Assembly (NCBI RefSeq): GCF_001730365.1
Contig: NZ_MIKB01000013.1
Coordinates: 1 to 64,000 of the forward strand
DNA: 64,000 nt
Direction of reading: 5' to 3'
From: Enterococcus quebecensis
GTDB lineage: Bacteria > Bacillota > Bacilli > Lactobacillales > Enterococcaceae
This document shows positions 47,124-58,092 of the stretch, piece by piece. Every line of letters begins with the position of its first letter. The stretch's first letter is position 1. The translations under genes were made by a program, and so were the position numbers. The notes under the pieces were generated by a model. The model was not told the DNA's origin. It saw only the letters and a list, made by a program, of their open reading frames with translations, and ran no database searches.

Positions 47124-47801
47124 TTATTTTATATCGTATTTGATTAAAATACGTTGAAGCTTTGTCCGAATAACTCTATATAACAAACACGAAAAGAATG
47201 CATTTGAAAAGCAATAAGAAATCGTATATGGTACAGCTGTAACGAGTAAAGCCAAGTATCTCTGCCAAGAAAAATAGCGATCAATGGAAAATACGGTCCA
47301 AGTGTCCATAAAAAATGAAAAGAACATCCCAGCTAAAATACCATAAATAGCTAAATACCAGTAGCTCTTCTCTAAAGTTTTTCTAATCCAGGGAAGACCT
47401 GCGATAAATCCAATCATTCCCCATGAAAACATTTGAAACGGCGTCCACGGTCCTTGACCAAATAATATATTTGACGTAACAGCTGACAATGAACCTACTA
47501 AAAAACCAACTTCAGCACCCAAACAAATCCCACAAATAATAATGATTGCGGCCATCGGATTAATGGCTGGAATCATATAGAATAAAAACCTGCCTAATAC
47601 TGCGATTGCCGTTAATACCGCAATCAAAACCAATTCCTTTACATTCAGTTGTTTTTTCTCATAACGATAATAAATCGGAATACAAGCACTTATAACTAAC
47701 AACATAGAAATAATTTGATAGTGGCTACCTTGAAATAAAGCAATTCCCAAAATAATTAGAATCGTTATAACTAAAATTTTCAGCAATACACTTTTATTCA
47801 T
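47124..47801 (-). CDS. ECF transporter substrate-binding (S) component
   Basis: 225-residue membrane protein with about six helices, ECF S-component type. The core includes VLIAVLTAIAVLGRFLF, the Pro/Asn-rich NPMAAIIII, GAEVGFLVGSLSAVTSNILFGQ and GPWTPFQMFSWGMIGFIAGL, a pattern seen in the group near CbrT-like vitamin transporters. The start at 47801 follows AAAGGAG; the gene overlaps the ATPase gene by 8 bases. The ligand is probably a cobalamin-type or related compound, inferred from the DUF4430 partner. Confidence 0.82.
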   Translation of the reverse strand: MNKSVLLKILVITILIILGIALFQGSHYQIISMLLVISACIPIYYRYEKKQLNVKELVLIAVLTAIAVLGRFLFYMIPAINPMAAIIIICGICLGAEVGFLVGSLSAVTSNILFGQGPWTPFQMFSWGMIGFIAGLPWIRKTLEKSYWYLAIYGILAGMFFSFFMDTWTVFSIDRYFSWQRYLALLVTAVPYTISYCFSNAFFSCLLYRVIRTKLQRILIKYDIK

Positions 47802-49470
47802 CAGCAACTCCTTTTGCCTCAATATATGCGGCGATTACTTGATCTGTTGTAACTAACTCTGAAAATGTTTCACGAGAGATTCTGCTAGCTGCAGTTGTGT
47901 AAAAAGTCTGATGACTAAAAAATTCATTGGGTATCCCAGTCGTCAATACATCATTCTGGAAAAATAATCCACAGCGATCTGATAATTCAGCCGAAAAATC
48001 TAAATCATGTGTCACAACTAAAATCGTCTTTCCTTCCAATGATAATTTTTTTAGTAATCTGATCAACTCTTTTTTCCCATAATTGTCGATTCCTTTAGTT
48101 GGTTCATCTAATAGTAGTACTTGGGGATCAGCTAAAAGTAGTTTGCCAAGTGCGGCACGTTGGCATTCTCCTCCACTTAAATCAAGAGGATGTTCCGTTA
48201 AGATTTCTTTTATATCAAGGGCATCTGTGATTTTCTCAATTAATTTCTGTTGTTCTTGTTCATCTACCTTTTGATTAAGCAAATAATTTTTGTAATCATC
48301 TACTACCGAATCTCTAATAAACATTGTTTGTGGATTCTGAGGTAAGTAGCCAATCAGTTGCTGCATTTTTTTGATTGGCTGATTGAACAGCGTCACTTTG
48401 CCGAGATAACATTTTTGAATGCCAGCAATTACTTTTAATAACGTAGTTTTTCCTGTTCCATTCCCTCCGACTAGAGAAAAAATTTCTCCTTCATACAAAT
48501 CAAAATCTATACCCGCCAAAATATCTCGGCTATTTTTTTCATAGCGAAACCAACAATTTTTCAATTGAACACTCGTATTTTGGTTATTTTTTACTTGTTG
48601 AATTTTATTTTTATTTTGTTTATCTCTCCTACTTGAAAAATGTTGTGCTAAAAACCGTTTGCCGTCAATAACGGTAATTGGTGTTTTTCCACTTTGGCCA
48701 CTTTCAAGATAAATTTGTACCGCACTAGGTAAGCTTAAAATAAAACGAGTCAGATCAAGTTTACTACTCTGGATTCCTTGGGAAATATTGGCGGGTTCTT
48801 CTGAAAAGATCACTTGACCTTTATCTAAAAGCACCACCTTACTTACTAATGAAAAAACTGACTCTAAACTATGTTCTGCTAATACTATCGTTAAGCCCAT
48901 TTCTCGATTTAACCTGACTAAGATATCTACAAAGTTCTGGGCAGCAATCGGATCAAGCTGCGTTGTCGGCTCATCTAAAATCAAGACATCAGGCCTCATC
49001 ACTAAAACAGAAGCTAAATTCAACAATTGTTTTTGTCCACCAGATAGATCTTTTGTTTGAGCTTCGACTAATTCTGGGATTCCCAAAAAATTAACCATTT
49101 CAGCGATTCGATTCTTTATTTCAGAAGGCGTAAGTCCTATATTTTCCAATCCAAAAGCTAGTTCATGCCATCCTTTATCCGTTACGATTTGATTTTCTGG
49201 ATTTTGCATAACATAACCAATCTTACTAGCGGAGAAAACATCTGGGATAGTAGAGAGATTTTCTTTGTTTAAATAGATCTCTCCAATTTTTGTCCCTGAT
49301 GGTGTTAGTTGAGGTTTTAACATTTTTAAAAGTGTCGACTTCCCACTTCCAGAAGCTCCACAAATCAAAATAAAGTCTCCTTGGTTTACAGAGAACGAGA
49401 CATTATTCAAGACCTTTTTTTCACTGCCAGCATATTGAAAACTTAAATCTTCGATTTCAAGATAGCCCAA
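47794..49470 (-). CDS. ECF transporter fused double ATPase (EcfA-EcfA')
   Basis: 558 residues with two nucleotide-binding domains in one chain. The first has GASGSGKST, LSGGQKQ and VLILDEPTTQLD. The second (from about residue 295) has GGNGTGKTT, LSGGECQR and VLLLDEPTKGID. This replaces the separate EcfA1/EcfA2 of the general module, so this is a dedicated transporter. I place the start at a TTG at 49470, 7 bases after GGGAGG. It overlaps both the ecfT and S genes. Confidence 0.85.
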   Translation of the reverse strand: MGYLEIEDLSFQYAGSEKKVLNNVSFSVNQGDFILICGASGSGKSTLLKMLKPQLTPSGTKIGEIYLNKENLSTIPDVFSASKIGYVMQNPENQIVTDKGWHELAFGLENIGLTPSEIKNRIAEMVNFLGIPELVEAQTKDLSGGQKQLLNLASVLVMRPDVLILDEPTTQLDPIAAQNFVDILVRLNREMGLTIVLAEHSLESVFSLVSKVVLLDKGQVIFSEEPANISQGIQSSKLDLTRFILSLPSAVQIYLESGQSGKTPITVIDGKRFLAQHFSSRRDKQNKNKIQQVKNNQNTSVQLKNCWFRYEKNSRDILAGIDFDLYEGEIFSLVGGNGTGKTTLLKVIAGIQKCYLGKVTLFNQPIKKMQQLIGYLPQNPQTMFIRDSVVDDYKNYLLNQKVDEQEQQKLIEKITDALDIKEILTEHPLDLSGGECQRAALGKLLLADPQVLLLDEPTKGIDNYGKKELIRLLKKLSLEGKTILVVTHDLDFSAELSDRCGLFFQNDVLTTGIPNEFFSHQTFYTTAASRISRETFSELVTTDQVIAAYIEAKGVADE

Positions 49471-50330
49471 AAAATCACCTCCCATATTCGTTTAACCATT
49501 GGTAAAAACGCTAAAACAACAACGAAAAGATAACTTTCCCAATGTTGCTCTATTAATAAAAAGATATCGTCCTGATAAGGGTAATAATTAAATTGATAGT
49601 TTCCAGTCATTATATAAAACAAAAACAAACAACCAGAACCAACTATTGCCAACAGGGACACCGTATCCATTTTCCTCCACGGATACGTTAGTCTGCTACT
49701 TCTAGTCGTCACACCATACCCTCTTGCTTTCATTGAATCTGCCGTATCCATCCCATTCTCAAGAGACCAAGAAAATAAATTTCCAAATAAATCTAAACCA
49801 TAAGAAGCTTTTTCCTTTAAAGTTGCCTTATTTGTTTGCTGAATTTTTTTTTGCACTTGATTTAGTTCTCGATAATACTGCTGAAACAACGGGATAAATC
49901 GAAAAACCATTACTAAAATCAATGCTACTTTGGGAAATCGTTCCCCAAATAGATAAAAAAATTCTTCGCTATCTACCGCAGACTGAAAATTTTGAAACAG
50001 GTAAATAACCGTTGCAATCATCATTCCCATAAAAAAACCATACACAAAAGCTTCTAGTGTAATTGGTTTATTTAAAAAGAAAAATAAAATTGTACCGCCT
50101 CGATGAACAAATAAAGGATTTGTTATAGTGATCATTCCTAAGAAAATCAATGGATACATGATTGAACGCTTCTGTGTCTCTTGCAAATCAATTAAACGTA
50201 TAATTAAACTTCCCAAAAAGCAACAAGCAATAATCAACGGATTGGTTGTCCACATCACGATTATGAGCATTACTAAATAATAACAGGAAATCACAAGTGG
50301 ATGTCTTTGTTTAAACAAATATTTGTTCAT
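49443..50330 (-). CDS. ECF transporter transmembrane coupling protein (EcfT)
   Basis: 295-residue membrane protein of the CbiQ/EcfT family. Several N-terminal helices are followed by the cytosolic coupling helices with the Ala-Arg-Gly signature in MDTADSMKARGYGVTTRSSR, and a last helix pair. It joins the ATPases to the S component. GGAAG precedes the ATG at 50330. First gene of the operon ecfT-ecfA-S-DUF4430, divergent from a WYL regulator gene. Confidence 0.88.
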   Translation of the reverse strand: MNKYLFKQRHPLVISCYYLVMLIIVMWTTNPLIIACCFLGSLIIRLIDLQETQKRSIMYPLIFLGMITITNPLFVHRGGTILFFFLNKPITLEAFVYGFFMGMMIATVIYLFQNFQSAVDSEEFFYLFGERFPKVALILVMVFRFIPLFQQYYRELNQVQKKIQQTNKATLKEKASYGLDLFGNLFSWSLENGMDTADSMKARGYGVTTRSSRLTYPWRKMDTVSLLAIVGSGCLFLFYIMTGNYQFNYYPYQDDIFLLIEQHWESYLFVVVLAFLPMVKRIWEVIFWAILKSKI

Positions 50331-50628
50331 CACACACTTCCTTCCTCCATTAATTAGTAGATCTATAGTACAGTAAGCAATAAAAAAACAGCCATAACTT
50401 TTACCAAAGCACGCTGCATGTAAAATAATTATTTTTTATAACATAAAGATTCATAAAATCTTAAACAACACCACAATTATATAAATTTATTTATCCAAAG
50501 TCAACATCTCTTAAACGACAGACCGATTAAAAATAATCTGTAAAACATCACGTATATCTTTTTCCCAAAAACAGCTAATTTTTCGTTATAATAACAGAGT
50601 TAACCAAGATAAAAAAGAAGGTGTATCT
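50331..50628. other. Divergent promoter region between ECF operon and WYL gene
   Basis: 298 AT-rich bases. On the + strand TATAAT at 50587-50592 fits the -10 of the WYL gene. I looked for a cobalamin riboswitch in front of the ECF operon and did not see a B12 box. A small AAGATT-CATAA-AATCTT inverted repeat lies at about 50447-50463. Confidence 0.45.
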
Positions 50629-51564
50629 ATGAAAACTGAACGACTACCTGCAATCATTATGATTCTATTAGATAAAAAACAGATCAGTGCTTCTCAATTA
50701 GCTGAAATGTTAGAAGTTTCTGTCCGAACCATTTATCGAGATATAAATTCCCTAGGCGAAGCTGGTATCCCTGTAACTTCTTTTCCCGGTGTAAATGGCG
50801 GCATACAAATCATGGATAACTACAAGATAGACAAACAATTTTTCACTTCTTCGGATATTACATCTTTGCTAATAGCCCTGGAAAGTTTATCCAATAATGT
50901 ATCTCCACTACAATTAAATCAAACCTTTGAGAAAATAAAAACACTTGTTCCAACACAATTCTTAGAAGAAATTGAATTCAAAACCAATCAAATCGCTATC
51001 GACTTAACACCTTGGACAAGTAATCAAACACTGCAACCATTTTTAGAAATCATCAAAGTAGCAATGGATCAGCATCAGCTTCTTTACTTCAATTATGAAG
51101 ATAACCAAGGAAAGAAAACAAGCCGAACAGTGGAGCCTTATCGACTTGTATTAAAAGAAATCAGTTGGTATCTTCAAGCGTATTGTAACGAAAAAAATGA
51201 TTTTAGAACGTTTAAGGTTTCTAGAATGAACGAATTAACCTTACTTTCAACGAAATTTGAGCCACAAAAATTCCAACCAAAGCCCTTAGGAAAAGAACCT
51301 TTTTATGGCAAACAGTTTACCATGACTACGTTAGAAATTACTCATAAAATCAAAGACCAACTCGTAGATAAATTCGGACAATTGAATTTTTCTCCTTCCT
51401 CTAATTCCGAAAAATTGATTGTTGAATTTCCCTTTATGGAGGATGAATTTGGCTACAATCTACTTTTAGGATTTGGAAATCAGTGTGAGTGTATAGAACC
51501 TCAACATGTTAGAACTGAACTAAAACGACGGATTGAACATTTACTTGAACTGTATCAAGAATAA
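50629..51564 (+). CDS. HTH and WYL domain transcriptional regulator (YafY type)
   Basis: 311 residues. The N-terminal HTH_11 domain (about 1-60) has ISASQLAEMLEVSVRTIYRDINSL and a GGIQIM turn. The WYL domain (about 140-230) has LYFNYEDNQGK, RTVEPYRLVLKEISWYLQAYC and FRTFKVSRMNEL, and a C-terminal WCX-like extension follows. WYL proteins sense small ligands or nucleic acids. AAGAAGGTG precedes the ATG. It is divergent from the ECF operon, which it may regulate. Confidence 0.87.
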   Translation: MKTERLPAIIMILLDKKQISASQLAEMLEVSVRTIYRDINSLGEAGIPVTSFPGVNGGIQIMDNYKIDKQFFTSSDITSLLIALESLSNNVSPLQLNQTFEKIKTLVPTQFLEEIEFKTNQIAIDLTPWTSNQTLQPFLEIIKVAMDQHQLLYFNYEDNQGKKTSRTVEPYRLVLKEISWYLQAYCNEKNDFRTFKVSRMNELTLLSTKFEPQKFQPKPLGKEPFYGKQFTMTTLEITHKIKDQLVDKFGQLNFSPSSNSEKLIVEFPFMEDEFGYNLLLGFGNQCECIEPQHVRTELKRRIEHLLELYQE

Positions 51565-51565
51565 T

Positions 51566-51615
51566 AAAAAAGCCTCATAAGTTGTACCGAGCATGGTACG
51601 ACTTATGAGGCTTAA
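51566..51615. terminator. Bidirectional terminator, WYL gene / dnaJ
   Basis: AGCCTCATAAGT pairs with ACTTATGAGGCT and GTACC with GGTAC further in, flanked by A- and T-rich sequence between convergent genes. Confidence 0.9.
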
Positions 51616-51620
51616 AAATA

Positions 51621-52787
51621 CTATTTCTTTTTCTTACCGCCAAAAGCATCTTTCATTTTATCAAAGAAACCTTCTTCTTGCTGTTCACTTACTGTTTGAC
51701 CGCCCGCTTTAGCAAACGAACGTAACGCTTCTTTTTGTTCTTCGTTCAAGTTTTTAGGTGTAATGATCTTGACCTTCACATGTTGATCACCATTTGCTCC
51801 ACCACGTAAACGAGGTGCACCTTTCCCTCTTAAACGGAAGTTTGTCTCTGTCTGAGTCCCCGCTGGAATCTTCAGCTTAACATCGCCATGAACAGTTGGT
51901 ACTTTGACTTCATCGCCAAGTGCAGCTTGAACAAAGCTTAATGGCAAGTCATAATAAATTTCTGAACCTTCACGGTCAAAAATATTACTGTCTTCTACAT
52001 TAAATACTACATATAGATCACCATATGGTCCTCCATTTGTTCCAGCTTCTCCTTGGTTAGCCAAACGCATTTGTTGTCCGTCTTCAACTCCCGCTGGAAC
52101 ATTGACTTTGACTTTATGCGCTTTTTTCTCATGTCCAGTACCATGACAAGTCGGGCAAGGGTCTTTAATTTCTTTCCCAGTGCCATGACAAACATCACAG
52201 GTTTGACGGCTCATTACACGTCCTAGTGGTGTTTGACGTTCAACATTGATTGAACCTGAACCATGACATTTGTGACACGTCTCTGGATGAGTACCAGGTT
52301 TTGCTCCGTTACCGCCACATGTTTCACAATTATCTTCTCGATTATACTTGATCTCTTTTTCCACACCAAAAATCGCTTCTTCAAACTTAAGATTAACTGT
52401 ATACTGCAAATCAGCACCTTGTCTTGGGGCTGTCGGATCTACACTACGAGAACCGCCGCCAAAGAATGAATCGAAAATATCTTCGAAACCACCAAAGCCG
52501 CCACCTGAAAAACCGCCGCCGCCAAAGCCTCCGAAACCACCAGCTCCGCCTCCATAATTTGGATCAGTGCCAGCATGACCATACTGGTCGTAAGCTGCTT
52601 TTTTCTGTGAATCACTCAATATCTCATAAGCTTCTGAAACTTCTTTAAATTTTTCTTCAGCATTTGCTTCTTTATTGATATCTGGGTGATATTGTTTTGA
52701 AAGCTTACGGTAAGCTTTTTTTATCTCATCATCTGAAGCACCTTTTGCCAATCCCAGGACTTCATAATAATCTCTTTTCGTAGCCAT
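51621..52787 (-). CDS. dnaJ: Chaperone protein DnaJ
   Basis: 388-residue Hsp40. The J domain (about 1-65) carries HPD in [11 protein letters not shown] Gly/Phe-rich region follows, then four CxxCxGxG zinc repeats ([32 protein letters not shown]) and the two substrate-binding beta domains. It stimulates DnaK ATPase in the cytosol. The start at 52787 follows GGAGGGGA; the frame to 52919 is not used. It is downstream of dnaK beyond a hairpin. Confidence 0.97.
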   Translation of the reverse strand: MATKRDYYEVLGLAKGASDDEIKKAYRKLSKQYHPDINKEANAEEKFKEVSEAYEILSDSQKKAAYDQYGHAGTDPNYGGGAGGFGGFGGGGFSGGGFGGFEDIFDSFFGGGSRSVDPTAPRQGADLQYTVNLKFEEAIFGVEKEIKYNREDNCETCGGNGAKPGTHPETCHKCHGSGSINVERQTPLGRVMSRQTCDVCHGTGKEIKDPCPTCHGTGHEKKAHKVKVNVPAGVEDGQQMRLANQGEAGTNGGPYGDLYVVFNVEDSNIFDREGSEIYYDLPLSFVQAALGDEVKVPTVHGDVKLKIPAGTQTETNFRLRGKGAPRLRGGANGDQHVKVKIITPKNLNEEQKEALRSFAKAGGQTVSEQQEEGFFDKMKDAFGGKKKK

Positions 52788-52937
52788 TAGTTCCCCTCCA
52801 ACTATTATTCCATTTATTCTAAAAAAGGACCGACGCCAATTTTTTTGTATAAAAACATCGTTGTAATCATACCATAAATTAAGTAAAAGAAAAACAGCTT
52901 CACTTAATTTATCATCCAAATGCTCTTAGAAATAAAG

Positions 52938-52976
52938 ATAGGCAAAGACCAAAGCGATGACTTTGGTCTTTGCCAG
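52938..52976 (-). terminator. Terminator/attenuator between dnaK and dnaJ
   Basis: Perfect 14-bp stem GGCAAAGACCAAAG / CTTTGGTCTTTGCC on the minus strand, followed by the T-rich TATCTTTATTTC. Partial termination would explain excess DnaK over DnaJ. Confidence 0.75.
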
Positions 52977-52987
52977 CTTGTTAACGA

Positions 52988-54841
<1,854 letters not shown>

Positions 54842-54893
54842 TTAATTTTTAATTTTTTTCAATTTATATTATGCAAGCAGTTCTTTCTGATGC

Positions 54894-55436
54894 TTATTGA
54901 GCAACAATAACCATGCTTGCTCGTAAAACGCGGTCATGTAATTTATAGCCTTTTTGCAAGACTTCAACGATAGTATCCGCAGGTGTTTCCTCACTTGCTG
55001 GAATTGTTTGAACTGCCTGATGTAAATTAGGATCAAAAGTCTCACCCATTGTTGGGATTTCTTCAATTCCTTCTTCTTTCAATGCTGCTTGTAAACTTTC
55101 AAGAACCATTGAAATTCCTTTTTTCAAGCTCGCACCTTGTTCATCGGCAACTTCAATTGCCATTGCACGTTCTAAATTATCGATTGAAGGTAATAATTTT
55201 TTACCTAAGTCTTGTGATCTGTAACGAACAAGTAATTCACGTTCATTTTTGAAACGATTGCTCATATTGGCAATCTCAGCTCGTGCTCTTAAAAACTTAT
55301 CTTCCATTTCCGATAGTTCAGCTTGAGCATTTTCTAATTCTGTCATTTCAGCCTCTGTTTCGGACACTCCTGAATCATCAATTGCTTCCATATGTTCCTC
55401 TTGTATTTCTTCGTTTGTTTCTTCTTTCTTACTCAC
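54894..55436 (-). CDS. grpE: Nucleotide exchange factor GrpE
   Basis: 180-residue DnaK nucleotide-exchange factor: an acidic N-terminus, a long coiled-coil (about 30-85), FLRARAEIANMSNRF and the C-terminal beta domain with the signature VLQKGYKLHDRVLRASMVIV. The start codon is GTG, with GAAGGGAAG upstream. It lies between hrcA and dnaK in the heat-shock operon. Confidence 0.96.
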   Translation of the reverse strand: MSKKEETNEEIQEEHMEAIDDSGVSETEAEMTELENAQAELSEMEDKFLRARAEIANMSNRFKNERELLVRYRSQDLGKKLLPSIDNLERAMAIEVADEQGASLKKGISMVLESLQAALKEEGIEEIPTMGETFDPNLHQAVQTIPASEETPADTIVEVLQKGYKLHDRVLRASMVIVAQ

Positions 55437-55497
55437 TCTGCAACTTCCCTTCTCATTTCCGTAGAATTAATTGGAATTCTATATTTTAACTTTTTAC

Positions 55498-56541
55498 TTA
55501 TTCATCAAGGTAACGATAATAAGCACCAAGTTTTGAAGCTAATTCATGGCGAAAAACGTCCACTAAACCGAACATTTTCGAGTACGGCATACTGGTAGGT
55601 CCTAATAAAGCTATAGTTCCTTTACCGTGTCCTGCTACCTCATATGTTGCCGTAATCATGCTCATATTGTCAAGTAGTTCGTTGCCAATTTCCGAACCGA
55701 TTCTAATCGCTATCTGTGTATCTGTTCTTTCATCTGTAGTTAACAAATGCGTGATTGCATCTGTATTCTGCATAAAGGAATAAACAGATTTTAGTTGGTT
55801 TATGTCACTTTGTACGCCAAAATCTAAAAGATTCATTCGTCCACTAACAAAAACTTTTTCTTCAAACGCATGTCCTAACATGGCATCAAATAAATTCATC
55901 ATACCATCCGGCGTTTGAAAGTAACGATGTAAAATCATCGGAATTTCTGTCCGTAAACGATGGTAGACTGTCAAAAGTGGTTGTCCAACTAATTTATCGT
56001 TAATAATTTGGGTCATTTTTTCTAAGTCTTGGCTTGAAACAGATGCCGGAATCGCAAATACTTGGCTTTCTACATTACCTTTGTCGGTAACAATAATCGC
56101 TATGATCTGTCGGTCGTTCAATGGAACAATCCGAAAACCAGTTAATCTTCGTTCCTTCACTTCTGGTCCTAAAGAAAAAGCAGTATAGCTAGTTAAATCT
56201 GAAAGGATTTCAGCTGATTGTTCAATGATATCATTGATTTCATGAAACTCTTTTCCTAACGAATGACGGATTGTTTCCAACTCATCACGTTCGATTTCAG
56301 CTGGGCTTAATAAATGATCTACGTAATAGCGATAACCATCCATTGATGGAATTCTGCCAGAAGACGAATGCGTCTTTAACAGTAATCCATGTTCTTCTAA
56401 GGCCTTCATGTCGTTACGAATCGTTGCAGAACTTGATTGAATGCCATCATCCATCAATTTCTTTGATCCTACAGGAGTCCCTGTATTTGTGTATTCTTGG
56501 ATGATAAGTCGCAAAATATTCTTTTGTCTTTCCGTTATCAT
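55498..56541 (-). CDS. hrcA: Heat-inducible transcription repressor HrcA
   Basis: 347-residue repressor. The N-terminal winged helix (about 1-75) has LIIQEYTNTGTPVGSKKL and SSATIRNDMKALEEHGLL. A GAF-like domain and dimerisation region end in GKGTIALLGPTSMPYSKMFGLVD. It binds CIRCE; two CIRCE copies lie directly upstream, giving autoregulation. The start at 56541 has GGGTGG upstream; an ATG-less extension to 56550 is less likely. Confidence 0.96.
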   Translation of the reverse strand: MITERQKNILRLIIQEYTNTGTPVGSKKLMDDGIQSSSATIRNDMKALEEHGLLLKTHSSSGRIPSMDGYRYYVDHLLSPAEIERDELETIRHSLGKEFHEINDIIEQSAEILSDLTSYTAFSLGPEVKERRLTGFRIVPLNDRQIIAIIVTDKGNVESQVFAIPASVSSQDLEKMTQIINDKLVGQPLLTVYHRLRTEIPMILHRYFQTPDGMMNLFDAMLGHAFEEKVFVSGRMNLLDFGVQSDINQLKSVYSFMQNTDAITHLLTTDERTDTQIAIRIGSEIGNELLDNMSMITATYEVAGHGKGTIALLGPTSMPYSKMFGLVDVFRHELASKLGAYYRYLDE

Positions 56542-56556
56542 AGTTACCACCCTTCA

Positions 56557-56583
56557 TTAGCACTCATGTCGTTTAAGTGCTAA
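56557..56583. promoter_or_regulatory. CIRCE element 1
   Basis: TTAGCACTC-N9-AAGTGCTAA, one mismatch from the consensus, 15 bases upstream of hrcA. Confidence 0.93.
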
Positions 56584-56593
56584 TACAATTATT

Positions 56594-56622
56594 AATATAT
56601 CAAGTTCTTTCATAATTGTCAA
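56594..56622 (-). promoter_or_regulatory. Vegetative promoter of the hrcA-grpE-dnaK operon
   Basis: TTGACA (56617-56622), a 17-base spacer and TATATT (56594-56599) on the minus strand, bracketed by two CIRCE boxes. Confidence 0.85.
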
Positions 56623-56639
56623 GAGAAAAACACACCTTT

Positions 56640-56666
56640 TTAGCACTCTTCAATGATGAGTGCTAA
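56640..56666. promoter_or_regulatory. CIRCE element 2
   Basis: Perfect TTAGCACTC-N9-GAGTGCTAA just upstream of the -35 of the hrcA promoter. Confidence 0.95.
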
Positions 56667-56711
56667 AAAATAAAAAAGCTGAAACAGAGCGACTTAAGCT
56701 CCATTTCAGTT
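56667..56711 (-). terminator. Terminator of hemW
   Basis: CTGAAA and GAGC pair with GCTC and TTTCAG, followed by two T-runs on the minus strand, immediately before CIRCE 2. Confidence 0.85.
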
Positions 56712-56726
56712 CTTTGGTTTAAAAAT

Positions 56727-57896
56727 TTATTCTTTATCTATAAGAAATTCTTCAAACACATCATTCCCGACAAAAAGTCCTTTTTCAGAAAGTTGAACGT
56801 GTTCATTCTTTTCTACCAATAAACCTTTTTGTACTAGCATAGGAATTTTTTCTTTGTACACTTCATCTAAAGCTAAACCAAATTTTTCTTTGAACCGTTG
56901 TTTAGAAACACCATCTTTTTTTCGTAGTCCTAAAAAAAGCTCTTCTTCCATTTGATTATTTAATGTTAGGATCTCTGTTTCAACTGTCGGCAGCTGATTT
57001 TCTCTTAATGGTTTCAAGTAATGTTGGATTGGACCGTGATTGCGATAACGAGTATGTCCCAAATAACCACTAGCTCCTGCTCCAAATCCATAATAGTGAT
57101 CATTGTTCCAATAAACTAAATTATGCTGACTTTCTTGTCCTTTTAAAGCAAAATTACTCACTTCATATTGATGACGCCCAGCTTTTTCCATGGCAGTAAT
57201 GGTTTCTTCAAACATTTGCGCTTCAACTTCCTGATCTGGCAACTGCAATCTTCCTTGGCGAACCCAGTTCATAAACATTGTCTTGTTTTCTAAAATCAAT
57301 GAATATAGAGAATAGTGAGGCAAATCAAGTTCAATCGCTCGTTCTAACGTATCTCGGAATCCATCTAATGTTTGTCCAGGTAAAGCATAAATCAAATCGA
57401 TACTCACATTCATAAAATCTTCTTTTTCCAAAAATTTCATTGTATCGTAAACATCTTCAGCTGTATGTTTGCGACCGATTTTTTTCAATAACTGATTATC
57501 AAACGTCTGTACACCCATCGATAATCGATTTACACCATATTCTTTCATCACATGTAATTTTTCTTGGGTTAAATCCCCAGGATTGGCTTCTACCGTGAAC
57601 TCATTTTTAGCGTCAAACGGCAATAATTCTCTTACGCCTTTAAGTAACACAGCTAATTGCTTGGCTGAAAGTGACGTTGGTGTTCCACCGCCAATATAGA
57701 TTGTTTCAGTATCTTTACTTGGGTACTGCTCTTTTGTTAAACGTATTTCTGTTAAAAGACTTTGAATATATTCATCAACTGGCTGGCCTTCTAAAAAGAC
57801 TTTGTTGAAGTCACAGTAATAACAGATATGTTCGCAAAACGGGATATGAATATACGCTGAGATACCGTTATTGTTTGGTTTGTTTATTTTTGACAT
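56727..57896 (-). CDS. hemW: Radical SAM haem chaperone HemW
   Basis: 389-residue radical SAM protein. The iron-sulfur motif is CEHICYYCDFN, followed by YIGGGTPTSL, SMGVQTFD and DLIYALPGQT. The C-terminal HemW/HemN-like domain ends the protein. HemW delivers haem to respiratory proteins and is often mis-annotated as coproporphyrinogen oxidase. The start at 57896 has GGAGG 12 bases upstream; a longer frame to 57971 includes a leader hairpin and is less likely. It sits just upstream of the hrcA operon. Confidence 0.9.
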   Translation of the reverse strand: MSKINKPNNNGISAYIHIPFCEHICYYCDFNKVFLEGQPVDEYIQSLLTEIRLTKEQYPSKDTETIYIGGGTPTSLSAKQLAVLLKGVRELLPFDAKNEFTVEANPGDLTQEKLHVMKEYGVNRLSMGVQTFDNQLLKKIGRKHTAEDVYDTMKFLEKEDFMNVSIDLIYALPGQTLDGFRDTLERAIELDLPHYSLYSLILENKTMFMNWVRQGRLQLPDQEVEAQMFEETITAMEKAGRHQYEVSNFALKGQESQHNLVYWNNDHYYGFGAGASGYLGHTRYRNHGPIQHYLKPLRENQLPTVETEILTLNNQMEEELFLGLRKKDGVSKQRFKEKFGLALDEVYKEKIPMLVQKGLLVEKNEHVQLSEKGLFVGNDVFEEFLIDKE

Positions 57897-57927
57897 TTGT
57901 TTATAAATCCTCCAAAAATTGTTTTTC

Positions 57928-57964
57928 TCACTGCATTGAAATATAGTATTATGATATGCAGTGA
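57928..57964 (-). promoter_or_regulatory. Inverted repeat in the hemW leader
   Basis: TCACTGCAT and ATGCAGTGA, perfect 9-bp arms 19 bases apart, in the untranslated leader of hemW. It may be an RNA hairpin or a protein-binding site. Confidence 0.45.
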
Positions 57965-58026
57965 ACAACATAACAGATAAGTCAACACTCTACAAGTATT
58001 AACTTTAGTTTGCTTGATACAATTTT

Positions 58027-58055
58027 ATCATATAGTTATTTCAATGCTATGACAA
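58027..58055 (-). promoter_or_regulatory. Promoter of hemW
   Basis: TTGTCA (58050-58055), a 17-base spacer and TATGAT (58027-58032) on the minus strand, about 125 bases before the start codon. Confidence 0.65.
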
Positions 58056-58062
58056 TATACGC

Positions 58063-58092
58063 AAAAAAATCCTTAATTTTCCGTAAGGATTT
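58063..58092 (-). terminator. Terminator downstream of the histidine kinase gene
   Basis: AAATCCTTA pairs with TAAGGATTT, followed by seven T's on the minus strand. It lies about 265 bases after the kinase stop. Confidence 0.8.

Noticed and set aside
50331-50628. Search for a cobalamin riboswitch before the ECF operon
   Set aside because: No B12-box-like sequence was visible, and the space is largely AT-rich without the expected paired arms.
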